Origin: Clostridiaceae bacterium
GTDB lineage: Bacteria > Bacillota > Clostridia > DSM-8532
NCBI GenBank assembly: GCA_012728015.1
Contig: JAAYFY010000046.1
Coordinates: 1 to 64,000 of the forward strand
Direction of reading: 5' to 3'
DNA: 64,000 nt
How positions within the stretch are numbered: the first letter of the stretch is position 1; each line of letters begins with the position of its first letter. Below the pieces are notes generated by a model, which had not been told where the DNA came from, ran no database searches, and worked only from the letters and a program-made list of their open reading frames with translations. This document shows, one piece after another, positions 9,453 to 17,955 of the stretch. The position numbers were made by a program, and so were the translations under genes.

Positions 9453-10106
9453 TTGGAGGACAGGATCAGGTATCCCGAGATCGATGAATTCATAAGGAAT
9501 ACCATGGCCCGGGAAGATGGTGTTCTTAAGGAGATGGAGGAATACGCATGCCTTAACCATATACCCATCATCGCCCCGGAAACAGCTGCCCTGCTTAGAA
9601 TACTGGTGAAGATACACAAGCCGGCAAGGATCCTGGAGGTGGGTACGGCCATAGGGTATTCTGCCCTGGTCATGGCCGCCGCGTCAGGGGGATGCGCCAG
9701 TATTGACACCATTGAAATAGATGAAGAGATGGCAATCCTCGCTGAAAGGAATATCGAAAAGATGGGCTTTAAAAGCCGCATCCGCGTACTGAGGGGCGAC
9801 GCCCTTGAGGTTCTGCAGTGCCTGACAACGCCCTATGATATGATATTCCTGGACGCCTCCAAGGGCCACTACCCGGAATTTCTGCCCGAGTGCATGAGGC
9901 TGGCCAGGGAAGGCGGGATCATCCTTTCGGACAATGTCCTCTACAGGGGACTGGTGGCCAGCAAAGGCCATGTGGAGCATAAGCACAGGACCATTGCCGT
10001 AAGGCTGAGAGAATACCTTGAAAGCCTTTGCAAAAATACCTTGCTGGATACGGCCATAATACCCATCGGCGATGGACTGGCGCTGAGTTATAAACGTCGG
10101 CAATAA
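9453..10106 (+). CDS. trmR: tRNA 5-hydroxyuridine methyltransferase (TrmR/YrrM-type)
   Basis: SAM-dependent O-methyltransferase of the family-3 type. TrmR methylates 5-hydroxyuridine at tRNA wobble position 34. The SAM-binding motif ILEVGTAIGYSAL is followed by IDTIEIDEE and the metal-proximal FLDASKGHY and LSDNVLYRG motifs. The TTG at 9453 is chosen: it gives 217 aa, matching the family, and has AAAGGTGAGAAGG just upstream. A longer in-frame GTG at 9369 would overlap mltG and read through the 9378-9399 hairpin with an unrelated N-terminus. It is adjacent to trhP, whose enzyme prepares the 5-hydroxyuridine substrate. Confidence 0.88.
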   Translation: MEDRIRYPEIDEFIRNTMAREDGVLKEMEEYACLNHIPIIAPETAALLRILVKIHKPARILEVGTAIGYSALVMAAASGGCASIDTIEIDEEMAILAERNIEKMGFKSRIRVLRGDALEVLQCLTTPYDMIFLDASKGHYPEFLPECMRLAREGGIILSDNVLYRGLVASKGHVEHKHRTIAVRLREYLESLCKNTLLDTAIIPIGDGLALSYKRRQ

Positions 10107-10118
10107 CAGTACGGGTAT

Positions 10119-10202
10119 GTCATGGCGAGGAGGCGAAGCCGACGAAGCAATCTCAGGTAGCGAAGAGATTGCCACGCCCAGCGAAGCTGGGCTCGCAATG
10201 AC
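10119..10202. repeat. Dispersed palindromic repeat, copy 1
   Basis: 84-bp non-coding element with inverted ends (GTCATGGCGAGG ... CTCGCAATGAC) and internal hairpins such as CCCAGCGAAGCTGGG. It fills the trmR-trhP gap. It shares GTCATTGCGA and GCGAAGC / CAATCTC words with copies at 32767-32835 and 35065-35109. Confidence 0.75.
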
Positions 10203-10244
10203 ATGATAGGAATTCGTTTCACCTCAATTATGGGAGGTTGTGCC

Positions 10245-11477
10245 TTGGAGAAGAAAGTGGAGCTTCTCGCTCCGGCAGGCGATCTGGAAAAGCTGAAGAT
10301 GGCAGTATTATACGGGGCCGACGCTGTTTACCTTGCGGGGAAACAATTCGGCCTTCGCACCGCTTCGGGCAATTTTTGCATTGAGGATATGAAGAAAGGC
10401 GTTTCCTATGCTCATGAACACGGGAAGAGGGCTTATCTCGCCATGAATATCATCGCCCATAATGACAGCATAGGCCAGGCCGCGTCCTTCCTTGAGGAAG
10501 CCGTTGAAACCGGTATTGACGGGGTCATCGTATCCGATCCAGGAATATTCCAGACCATAAGGGAGATTCGGCCTGATATTCCCATCCATATAAGCACCCA
10601 GGCCAGCACGGCCAACTACAGGACCGTGGAGTTCTGGCACAGGCTGGGAGCAAAGAGGATTATCATGGCCCGGGAGCTCTCCCTTGAAGAAATCCGGGAG
10701 ATAAGGAAAAAGGTGCCCGGCGCCGAGTTGGAGATCTTTGTCCACGGCGCCATGTGTATATCATATTCGGGAAGATGCCTCTTAAGTAATTACATGGCCG
10801 GCCGTGATGCCAACCAGGGGGACTGTGCCCATCCCTGCAGGTGGAGATATTACCTGATGGAGGAGAAACGCCCCGGGCAATATTACCCAATTGAGGAGGA
10901 TGCATCCGGAACCTTTGTTTTCAATTCAAAGGACCTCTGTCTGCTGCCGCACCTGCCTGAGCTCATCCAAAGCGGGGTGAACAGCCTTAAGATCGAGGGA
11001 AGGGTTAAAAGCTCCTACTACGTGGCAACTGTGGTGAAAGCATACAGGGAAGCCATCGACGCCTGTTATGAAGGCCATAAGTGGGATGCCGGGCCATGGA
11101 TGGAGGAAGTGGGTAAAGTCAGCAACAGGGATTTCACAACAGGTTTTCTCTTTGGAAAGCCAGGTCCCGGGTCACATAACTACGAAACCTCCTCGTATAT
11201 CCGCCGCTATGATTTCATAGGCCTTGTCACGGGTTATGATGAGACGAGAAGAAGGCTCATCATAGAGCAGAGGAATCATTTTAAAGCTGGCGAAACAGTG
11301 GAGATACTTCCGCCCAAAGGCCCTTTCAGAGAATTGACGCTGCAGGAATTATATGATGAGGAAGGGAACAGAATAGAATCGGCGCCCCATCCGCAGATGA
11401 AGGTATTTTTGGGGGGCATACTGCCATTTCCCGTAAACAGCATATTAAGGAGGAGGTCGGCAAAGACGGACGGATAG
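10245..11477 (+). CDS. trhP: U32-family tRNA hydroxylation protein TrhP (peptidase-U32 fold)
   Basis: About 410-aa U32 protein. Family members of the YrrO/TrhP group are needed for prephenate-dependent formation of 5-hydroxyuridine at tRNA position 34. Visible blocks: VELLAPAGDLEKLKMAVLYG, GADAVYLAG, the U32 signature region EIFVHGAMCISYSGRCLLS and the Cys pair in QGDCAHPCRW. These four cysteines are compatible with the Fe-S cluster proposed for the family. The TTG at 10245 is chosen because GGGAGGT lies 6 nt upstream; the upstream ATG at 10203 sits in the end of the dispersed repeat. B. subtilis has two such genes (yrrN, yrrO); only one is present here. Confidence 0.9.
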   Translation: MEKKVELLAPAGDLEKLKMAVLYGADAVYLAGKQFGLRTASGNFCIEDMKKGVSYAHEHGKRAYLAMNIIAHNDSIGQAASFLEEAVETGIDGVIVSDPGIFQTIREIRPDIPIHISTQASTANYRTVEFWHRLGAKRIIMARELSLEEIREIRKKVPGAELEIFVHGAMCISYSGRCLLSNYMAGRDANQGDCAHPCRWRYYLMEEKRPGQYYPIEEDASGTFVFNSKDLCLLPHLPELIQSGVNSLKIEGRVKSSYYVATVVKAYREAIDACYEGHKWDAGPWMEEVGKVSNRDFTTGFLFGKPGPGSHNYETSSYIRRYDFIGLVTGYDETRRRLIIEQRNHFKAGETVEILPPKGPFRELTLQELYDEEGNRIESAPHPQMKVFLGGILPFPVNSILRRRSAKTDG

Positions 11478-11521
11478 CCAGGCGCTAAGCGTGTTATAAT
11501 CCAAACATTAGAAATTTTTAA

Positions 11522-11550
11522 TGTTATCATGAAATAACCTGTGGTATGAT
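11522..11550 (+). promoter_or_regulatory. Likely promoter of the zinc-ribbon gene
   Basis: TGTTAT (11522-11527), 17 nt, TATGAT (11545-11550) with an extended TG at 11542-11543. Confidence 0.42.
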
Positions 11551-11624
11551 AGTAATGTGAATAAAGCTGTTGCGGCAGCAGGATTATAAATCCCAATAAC
11601 AAACCCATTAAGGAGGTCTTGATT

Positions 11625-11972
11625 ATGTCATTCTTTGACGATGTAAAAAAGTTTGGAAGAAACCTGACTGATAAGGGCAAAGACATTGTAGAAATTACCA
11701 AGCTAAATTCCCAGATCAACTCTGAAAAGGAAAACATCAAGGAGTTGTACCGCAAGATAGGCGAACAGGTTTACGAGGATTATAAAAACAGCGGTGAAAG
11801 CACCTATGGCGAGTTGTGCGGCCAGATAGCCGAAATCGAGGCCAAGATCAAGGAACTCAGCGACAAGGTTCTTGAGCTTAAAAACGCTTCCAAGTGCCCC
11901 AGCTGTGGAACAGAGGTGAACAAGCAGAATGCGTTCTGCCCCAAATGCGGTACAAAGATTGCCCAGGAATAA
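11625..11972 (+). CDS. Coiled-coil zinc-ribbon protein, function unknown
   Basis: 115-aa soluble protein. The first 85 residues are helical and charged, with heptad-like spacing (KLNSQINSEKENIKELYRKI and QIAEIEAKIKELSDKVLEL), suggesting a coiled coil. The C-terminus is a zinc ribbon, CPSCGTEVNK...CPKCGTKI. Start: AGGAGGT is 7 nt before the ATG at 11625; an in-frame TTG two codons earlier is too close to that site. Monocistronic: its own likely promoter and a strong terminator (11990-12015) bracket it. Similar coiled-coil/zinc-ribbon proteins are common in Clostridia, without a defined role. Confidence 0.85.
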   Translation: MSFFDDVKKFGRNLTDKGKDIVEITKLNSQINSEKENIKELYRKIGEQVYEDYKNSGESTYGELCGQIAEIEAKIKELSDKVLELKNASKCPSCGTEVNKQNAFCPKCGTKIAQE

Positions 11973-11989
11973 CCGGGAAGACTTAACCT

Positions 11990-12015
11990 GCGGCCTTTGG
12001 CCGCTTTATTTTTTG
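11990..12015 (+). terminator. Rho-independent terminator
   Basis: Stem GCGGCC/GGCCGC with a TTT loop (11990-12004), followed by TTTATTTTTT. Confidence 0.85.
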
Positions 12016-12059
12016 CTGAGAAATAAGACCCAATTATTTGCTTACCCGGGTGAGATAAG

Positions 12060-12653
12060 ATGCAAGACCGTAAAAAAGAGATGCGCAAAGCCTTGCTTGA
12101 GCGAAGAAAACAATTGGACCATAATTCGGTTTTGGAGCTGTCCGGCGCCATCCAGCGAAAGATCCTGGATAGCCGGTTTTTTAAGGAATGCCCCGTCATT
12201 ATGGCCTATATGCCCATACAAAACGAGGTAAGGACAGGGTTTATCATCAGTGAAGGCCTTGCCATGGGAAAAACAATACTCCTGCCGCGGGTGGCTGATT
12301 CGGAAAGGATGGAGGCCGTTCCCGTCGTGAATCCCGATTCGGAACTTATAAAGGGAGCATTGGGCATCATGGAGCCCCATCCATCCATGCCCGCCGCTGA
12401 TCCCCGGACCATCGACCTTGTAATCCTGCCTGGAATCGCATTCGACAGGAAAGGGCATCGTTTGGGCTTTGGCGCGGGCTATTATGACCGGTTCATAACA
12501 CATCTGAAAAAGGACTGTATCCTGCTGGCCCCAGCCTATGATTTCCAGGTGCTGGACCAAATCCCCGCCGACGATTTTGATAAGCCGGCGGATTTGATAA
12601 TTACAGAGAAGCAAATCATTCATGTATCTCAAAAGGGCCGGTTCATATGGTAG
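12060..12653 (+). CDS. 5-formyltetrahydrofolate cyclo-ligase
   Basis: ATP-dependent conversion of 5-formyl-THF to 5,10-methenyl-THF, returning folate to the active pool. 197 aa, family-typical. N-terminal basic helix KKEMRKALLERRKQL, the mid-domain strand ILLPRV, and the C-terminal signature GIAFDRKGHRLGFGAGYYDRF, which carries the nucleotide/Mg2+ site. The gene lies 34 bp upstream of dnaE and may be cotranscribed with it. Confidence 0.95.
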   Translation: MQDRKKEMRKALLERRKQLDHNSVLELSGAIQRKILDSRFFKECPVIMAYMPIQNEVRTGFIISEGLAMGKTILLPRVADSERMEAVPVVNPDSELIKGALGIMEPHPSMPAADPRTIDLVILPGIAFDRKGHRLGFGAGYYDRFITHLKKDCILLAPAYDFQVLDQIPADDFDKPADLIITEKQIIHVSQKGRFIW

Positions 12654-12687
12654 AATAGAGTAAAGTCAGCTATAAGGGGTATGAGGG

Positions 12688-15600
12688 TTGAAAGAATTTG
12701 TCCATCTGCATCTCCACAGTGAATACAGCCTTCTGGACGGCGCCTGCAGGATCCCCCAGCTTGTAGAACGGGCTGCGGAGCTGGGGATGAAAAGCCTGGC
12801 CATTACCGACCACGGCGTCATGTATGGTGTTATAGACTTTTACAAAGCCTGCAAAAAAGCTGGCATCAAGCCTGTTATAGGCTGTGAGATCTACACGGCC
12901 AGAAGGTCCCATAAGGATAAAGACCCGCGTCTTGATGCGGACCAGGGACATCTGATCCTCCTGGCCGAAAACAACAGGGGTTACCGAAATCTCATAAAGC
13001 TTGTGTCCTTAGGCTTTACCGATGGTTTCTACTATAAACCGCGCATCGACTATGACCAGCTGGCCGAGCACTCGGAGGGACTGATAGCCTTAAGCTCGTG
13101 CTTGGCAGGAGACATTCCCCAGCTTATACTCGATCATCAATATGAAAAAGCAAAAGAGCTTGCCCTGCGCCTTGAGGAGATCATGGGCAAGGGTAGTTTC
13201 TTCCTGGAACTTCAGCAAAACGGCCTTCGGGAACAGCAGACCGTAAACGCCCAGCTTGCCAGGATGTCGCAGGAAACGGGAATTCCCCTCGTGGCTACCA
13301 ATGACGTGCATTATATCAACAGGGAAGACGCGAAAACCCAGGAGATCCTGATGTGCATCCAGACGGGGAAAACCATAGAGGATCCGGACCGCATGAGGTT
13401 TGAAACCGATGCCTTTTATCTCAAGTCAGCCGATGAGATGTGGGATCATTTCGCCGCGTTTCCCGAAGCCCTTGAAAACACCGTACGGATAGCCGAGCGT
13501 TGCAATGTGGAGATTACCTTCGGGGAACTGCATTTTCCAAGCTTTGATGTACCTGAAGGATATACGTCCTTTGAGTATCTCAAGCACCAGTGCGACCTGG
13601 GCTACAGGCGCCGCTACGGCGACAGCGACGAGCATTACAGCCGGCTTGAATACGAGTTGTCGGTGATAAGCCAGATGGGGTACGTGGATTATTTCCTCAT
13701 TGTATGGGACTTTATCAGATATGCCAGGGACAACGGCATTATGGTGGGGCCCGGGAGGGGATCGGCTGCCGGAAGCCTTGTGGCATACTGCCTGGGGATC
13801 ACCAATGTGGACCCCATAAAGTACGATCTTATATTTGAACGTTTCCTCAACCCGGAACGCATCAGCATGCCCGATATAGATATCGACTTCTGCTATGAAA
13901 GGCGGCAGGAGGTTATCGATTATGTGGTAAGGAAGTACGGCGAGGACAGGGTTGCCCAGATAATCACATTCGGGACCATGGCTGCCCGGGCTGCCGTACG
14001 GGATGTGGGAAGAGCCCTGGCCATACCCTACAATGAAGTGGACAAGGTGGCCAAGATGATACCCATGATGCCCGGCAGGCATATAACCATAGAAAACGCA
14101 ATAGAAACCAACCCCGAACTTAGGAACCTTTACAACCAGGACGGCGTGGTAAAGGAGATGCTGGATATGGCAAAAAGCCTTGAGGGCATGCCCCGCCACG
14201 CGTCCACCCATGCGGCTGGTGTGGTTATCTCAAGCCGTCCCATCACAGACATAGTCCCGCTCTACCGCAACGAAGACCTTATATCCACCCAGTTTCCCAT
14301 GAACACCCTGGAGGAGCTGGGGCTTGTGAAGATGGATTTCCTGGGTCTTCGCACCATAACGGTAATCAGGGATAGCCTTGATCTCATAAGGACCCACAGG
14401 GGAGCAGACATAGATATGGATGAAATTGACTATGAGAACCAGGCCGTTTACGAAATGATAAGCAGGGGAGAAACCGCCGGGGTTTTCCAGCTTGAAAGCC
14501 AGGGAATGACCCAGTTCTTCCGGGAGCTCCAGCCATCCTCCATGGAGGATATAATCGCCGGCATTTCCCTATACAGGCCGGGTCCCATGGACCAGATACC
14601 CAGGTATATCAGGAATAAAAGGAATCCTGAACTGGTTTCATACCCTACTGAGAAGCTAAAACCCATCCTTGACGTAACATACGGATGCATGATCTACCAG
14701 GAGCAGGTCATGCGTGTCTGCCGGGATCTGGCGGGGTACTCCCTGGGGCGTTCAGACCTGGTGAGAAGGGCCATGTCCAAGAAGAAGAAGGATGTGATGG
14801 ACGCCGAAAGGATGAACTTCGTCTACGGCTCCATCGACCAGGAGGGGAACGTCCTAATTCCCGGGGCAATACGCAATGGCGTGGATGAAAGAATAGCCCA
14901 CATGATCTTCGACGAAATGATGGATTTTGCAAGCTATGCCTTCAACAAATCCCATGCCGCCGCCTATGCCTATGTGGGATACCAGACCGCATGGCTGAAA
15001 TGCCACTATCCCGTGGAATTCATGGCAGCGCTGCTGAACAGCTTTGTCGGGAACCTGAGCAAGGTTTCCCAGTATGTGCACGAATGCAAAAGGATGAAGA
15101 TAGAGGTCCTGGCGCCGGATATCAATGAAAGCATGGGCGGGTTCTCAGTTTCAAAGGGCAAAATACGCTTTGGCCTCACCGCTGTCAAGCATGTGGGCGA
15201 AAGCCTGGTGAGAAACGTAATAGAAGAAAGGGGCAGAAACGGCCCATTTAAGAATTTCATCGACTTCTGCGAAAGGATGGAGGGCAGGGATCTGAACAGG
15301 CGGGCTGTTGAGAGCCTGATCAAATGCGGCGCCTTCGATAGTTTCGGCATCTACCGGTCGCGGCTTATGGCCTCATATGAGAAGATCCTCGAGCGCGTGT
15401 CCATAAAGAGAAAAAACATGATGGCAGGCCAATTCTCGCTCTTTGATGTCATGCCTGAAGAAGACAGGGCAGCCGAAATAGAGTGGCCGCAGATGGAGGA
15501 GTACGACAAAAGGCTCTTACTTGCCATGGAGAAGGATATGCTGGGGCTGTACCTGACAGGTCATCCACTGGATGTTTTTGAAGACCAGATCAGGGAGCAT

Positions 15601-16245
15601 GTAACGCATTTTTCTTATGAATTCGAGATGTCGGAGGAAGGGCAGCCCAATGAGAACAAGCTTTCGGACAACCAGTTCGTGCGCATAGCGGGGATCGTGG
15701 CCGATATTAAGACCATCAGCACCAGGAACAACAGGCTTATGGCCTTTATCACCGTTGAAGACCTTTACGGCCAGGTGGAGGTGGTGGTGTTTCCCAATGT
15801 CTACGAGGAATGCTCAAGGTTTCTTGATTCGGATTCCCAGGTTTGGGTGGAAGGCCGCATAAACCTGAAGGAGGATGAACAGGCCAAGATCCTGGCCAAC
15901 CAGATAAAGCCCATGGTCCCAGGCCAGGACTTTGCTGATCAAAAGGGCGGACAGGTTGCAAGAGAAGACTACATGCCTTACCGGGCCGGTTGCCAGGACA
16001 ATATTGCCGATATGGACCAAACCCGCCGCGCCAGAATAATAAAGGTCATGCTCACCGAAGACGTGCCTGAAAAAAAGCGCAATGCAGTGCTTTCCCTGCT
16101 GAAGTATTTTGAGGGTCCGGATAAGGCCTATATCTATATCCAGGATACGTCAAAACCTGCCCTGAAGATGAATACCCGGGCAAACGCGGAAGTTTTGTCA
16201 GAGCTAACCGAGATACTTGGGAATAACCTCGTAAAACTATGTTAG
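12688..16245 (+). CDS. dnaE: DNA polymerase III alpha subunit (DnaE type)
   Basis: 1185-aa C-family replicative polymerase of the DnaE class (no PolC-type embedded exonuclease). Domains in order: PHP domain from residue 2 (VHLHLHSEYSLLDG, ITDHGVMYG), palm with catalytic aspartates in PDIDIDF (about residues 395-401) and a further palm Asp in KMDFLGLRT. The GRGSAAGSLVAYCLGIT block precedes PDIDIDF. A helix-hairpin-helix region and a C-terminal OB-fold (VRIAGIVADIKTI...) follow. The TTG start has AAGGGG and GAGGG upstream. In Bacillota DnaE usually works beside PolC; PolC is not in this window. Confidence 0.98.
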   Translation: MKEFVHLHLHSEYSLLDGACRIPQLVERAAELGMKSLAITDHGVMYGVIDFYKACKKAGIKPVIGCEIYTARRSHKDKDPRLDADQGHLILLAENNRGYRNLIKLVSLGFTDGFYYKPRIDYDQLAEHSEGLIALSSCLAGDIPQLILDHQYEKAKELALRLEEIMGKGSFFLELQQNGLREQQTVNAQLARMSQETGIPLVATNDVHYINREDAKTQEILMCIQTGKTIEDPDRMRFETDAFYLKSADEMWDHFAAFPEALENTVRIAERCNVEITFGELHFPSFDVPEGYTSFEYLKHQCDLGYRRRYGDSDEHYSRLEYELSVISQMGYVDYFLIVWDFIRYARDNGIMVGPGRGSAAGSLVAYCLGITNVDPIKYDLIFERFLNPERISMPDIDIDFCYERRQEVIDYVVRKYGEDRVAQIITFGTMAARAAVRDVGRALAIPYNEVDKVAKMIPMMPGRHITIENAIETNPELRNLYNQDGVVKEMLDMAKSLEGMPRHASTHAAGVVISSRPITDIVPLYRNEDLISTQFPMNTLEELGLVKMDFLGLRTITVIRDSLDLIRTHRGADIDMDEIDYENQAVYEMISRGETAGVFQLESQGMTQFFRELQPSSMEDIIAGISLYRPGPMDQIPRYIRNKRNPELVSYPTEKLKPILDVTYGCMIYQEQVMRVCRDLAGYSLGRSDLVRRAMSKKKKDVMDAERMNFVYGSIDQEGNVLIPGAIRNGVDERIAHMIFDEMMDFASYAFNKSHAAAYAYVGYQTAWLKCHYPVEFMAALLNSFVGNLSKVSQYVHECKRMKIEVLAPDINESMGGFSVSKGKIRFGLTAVKHVGESLVRNVIEERGRNGPFKNFIDFCERMEGRDLNRRAVESLIKCGAFDSFGIYRSRLMASYEKILERVSIKRKNMMAGQFSLFDVMPEEDRAAEIEWPQMEEYDKRLLLAMEKDMLGLYLTGHPLDVFEDQIREHVTHFSYEFEMSEEGQPNENKLSDNQFVRIAGIVADIKTISTRNNRLMAFITVEDLYGQVEVVVFPNVYEECSRFLDSDSQVWVEGRINLKEDEQAKILANQIKPMVPGQDFADQKGGQVAREDYMPYRAGCQDNIADMDQTRRARIIKVMLTEDVPEKKRNAVLSLLKYFEGPDKAYIYIQDTSKPALKMNTRANAEVLSELTEILGNNLVKLC

Positions 16246-16270
16246 GACAATTTCCGGGGAATTGTTCTAC

Positions 16271-16299
16271 TTGCACTTTTAGCTAAAATAATATATATT
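16271..16299 (+). promoter_or_regulatory. Possible promoter for mtrB
   Basis: TTGCAC (16271-16276), 17 nt, TATATT (16294-16299). Transcription would begin only about 10 nt before the TTG start at 16316, which is short but retains most of the GGGGTGA site. Confidence 0.4.
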
Positions 16300-16315
16300 A
16301 ATCTGGGGTGATTGG

Positions 16316-16570
16316 TTGGAAAAGTTTGAATGTGAAAGGTCTCATTCCGATTATATAGCCATTGTCGCCGAGGAAAACGGGATCAATGTTATTGGACTTA
16401 CAAGAGGCAGGGATACCAGGCTTCACCATACCGAGATCCTGGATAAAGGTGAGGTTTTGATCGCCCAGTTTACCGAGAATACTTCAGCTATTAAGGTAAG
16501 AGGCAAGGCAAAGATCTATTGCAGTCATGGCGTAATTGAGTCCGGAAGCAAACAGGGAGGGCATCCATAA
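16316..16570 (+). CDS. mtrB: TRAP-family RNA-binding attenuation protein with an altered RNA-contact residue
   Basis: 84-aa homologue of the trp RNA-binding attenuation protein, which in Bacillus forms an 11-mer ring that binds tryptophan and wraps (G/U)AG-repeat RNA. The core [40 protein letters not shown] and C-terminal HGVIES align readily with the Bacillus proteins. Tryptophan-pocket equivalents T29, Q51, T53 and S57 are present; B. subtilis His51 is Asn55 here. Of the RNA-contact KKR triad, Lys60 and Arg62 are kept, but the Lys37 position is Ile41. TTG start with GGGGTGA upstream. Translationally coupled to the next ORF (TAATG). No trp operon is in the window, so its targets are unseen. 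Confidence 0.92.
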   Translation: MEKFECERSHSDYIAIVAEENGINVIGLTRGRDTRLHHTEILDKGEVLIAQFTENTSAIKVRGKAKIYCSHGVIESGSKQGGHP

Positions 16571-16764
16571 TGTGGACGGTCGTTTACATGGCACAAAACA
16601 AGGAGATGGCTGAAAAGCTGAAATCTATCCTTGAAGAGAGTGGTATACTGGTCAGGATAAACCCCATCAGCCGTAAAGAAAAGGCAGACGATTATTTTGA
16701 GGTTTCGGTTCCTGAGGCCGAGGTGGAAGAAGCGCATGGCATTATTATAGAAAAAGGCTTCTGA
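16570..16764 (+). CDS. Small conserved protein coupled to mtrB (DUF2007-like fold suspected)
   Basis: 64 aa, starting in a TAATG overlap with the mtrB stop, so translation is coupled. The pattern ([10 protein letters not shown], helix AEKLKSILEESGI, strand LVRINPIS, then VSVPEAEVEEAHGIIIEKG) suggests a compact alpha/beta domain of the kind that senses or binds small ligands (DUF2007-like). It has no cysteines, so it is not anti-TRAP (RtpA), a zinc protein. Its role is unknown; coupling suggests it acts with TRAP or shares its signal. Confidence 0.8.
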   Translation: MWTVVYMAQNKEMAEKLKSILEESGILVRINPISRKEKADDYFEVSVPEAEVEEAHGIIIEKGF

Positions 16765-16893
16765 CGCCTCTTTCGGCCTGTCATTCGGTTTCAGCGCGAA
16801 GCTGTGCCAAAATTACGGACAGGCCTGGTCAATACTGGATGCAGACGTGGTTTATAACAGAAAGATCAAAACGATGTATTAAAACAGCAGTCG

Positions 16894-16918
16894 GCCCGTG
16901 TTCCAAACACGGGCTTTT
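16894..16918 (+). terminator. Terminator hairpin immediately upstream of pfkA
   Basis: Perfect 9-bp stem GCCCGTGTT/AACACGGGC with a 3-nt loop (16894-16914), then TTTT. It lies only about 46 nt before the pfkA start. It ends the mtrB transcript or acts as an attenuator in a pfkA leader. Confidence 0.7.
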
Positions 16919-16928
16919 GCAAAATTAG

Positions 16929-16963
16929 ATGTGAGCTGTGGGATGTGAGAGGTTGGAGGTTGG
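16929..16963 (+). repeat. Degenerate 7-bp tandem repeat in the pfkA ribosome-binding region
   Basis: Five 7-mers in a row: TGTGAGC, TGTGGGA, TGTGAGA, GGTTGGA, GGTTGGA, running into the pfkA start codon and supplying its GGAGGT site. Similar 7-bp periodic purine-rich tracts occur at 25790-25848 and 35366-35416. Confidence 0.6.
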
Positions 16964-16964
16964 A

Positions 16965-17942
16965 ATGAAAGAAAGCAATGTGGGCACCATTGGCGTTCTC
17001 ACAAGCGGCGGGGATGCCCCGGGCATGAATGCCGCCATCAGGGCTGTTACAAGGGCCGGGATATACCACGGGCTCATGGTGTATGGCATACATAAGGGGT
17101 ATGACGGTCTTCTTAATGGAAACATGAAGGAAATGACCCTTCGTTCTGTGGGAGATATAATCCAGCGCGGAGGGACGGTTCTACAAACGGCGCGTTCTGC
17201 CGAATTCGCCACCGAAGAAGGCGTTAACAGGGGCATATCCATGGCCGGGGTTTTCGGGATTGACGCACTGGTGGTTATTGGCGGAGACGGTTCCTTCCGG
17301 GGCGCAAGGGACCTGGCCAGGCAGGGGATGAAGGTGGTATGCATACCAGGAACCATAGACAATGATATCGCCTGCACCGATTATACCATCGGATACGATA
17401 CGGCCATGAATACTGTACTTGATGCCATAGACAAGATCCGTGACACAGCTTATTCCCACGAACGATGCAGCGTTATGGAGGTAATGGGCAGGAACGCCGG
17501 CTGGATTGCTGTCAACTGCGGCATTGCTGGCGGTGCCGAGGCCGTTATCATACCCGAGCATGAATTTGACATAGACAAGGATATAATACTGCCCATCATT
17601 GAGGGAAGAAACCGCGGCAAGAAGAACTACCTGGTCATTGTAGCCGAAGGGATCGGCCGCGTAGAGGAAATTGCCCGGTACATCGAGGATAAAACCGATA
17701 TTATTACAAGAGAAACAATCCTGGGACATATACAAAGGGGAGGATCGCCCACCATGACAGACCGGGTAATGGCCAGCAGGATGGGCGTTTATGCGGTGGA
17801 ACTTCTGAAAAACGGGAAGTACAACCGCGTTGTGGCGTCCAGGGGCGGGAAAATAACCGATTACGACATTGATGAAGCTCTCAATATGAAGAAAACCATT
17901 GATGAGGAACTCATAAATATAGGTAAAATACTGGCGTTATAA
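16965..17942 (+). CDS. pfkA: ATP-dependent 6-phosphofructokinase
   Basis: Commits fructose-6-phosphate to glycolysis. 325 aa. Motifs in order: GVLTSGGDAPGMNAAIR (nucleotide loop), VVIGGDGSFRGA, where GGDG with Gly marks an ATP-type rather than a PPi-type enzyme, PGTIDNDI (catalytic Asp region), GYDTAMNT, MEVMGRNAGW and ILGHIQRGGSPT. The ATG at 16965 is chosen with GGAGGT 4 nt upstream; an in-frame GTG at 16938 would extend into the repeat. It is directly preceded by a terminator hairpin and followed at 13 bp by the thioesterase gene. Confidence 0.96.
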   Translation: MKESNVGTIGVLTSGGDAPGMNAAIRAVTRAGIYHGLMVYGIHKGYDGLLNGNMKEMTLRSVGDIIQRGGTVLQTARSAEFATEEGVNRGISMAGVFGIDALVVIGGDGSFRGARDLARQGMKVVCIPGTIDNDIACTDYTIGYDTAMNTVLDAIDKIRDTAYSHERCSVMEVMGRNAGWIAVNCGIAGGAEAVIIPEHEFDIDKDIILPIIEGRNRGKKNYLVIVAEGIGRVEEIARYIEDKTDIITRETILGHIQRGGSPTMTDRVMASRMGVYAVELLKNGKYNRVVASRGGKITDYDIDEALNMKKTIDEELINIGKILAL

Positions 17943-17955
17943 GGTGAGTTTGATT

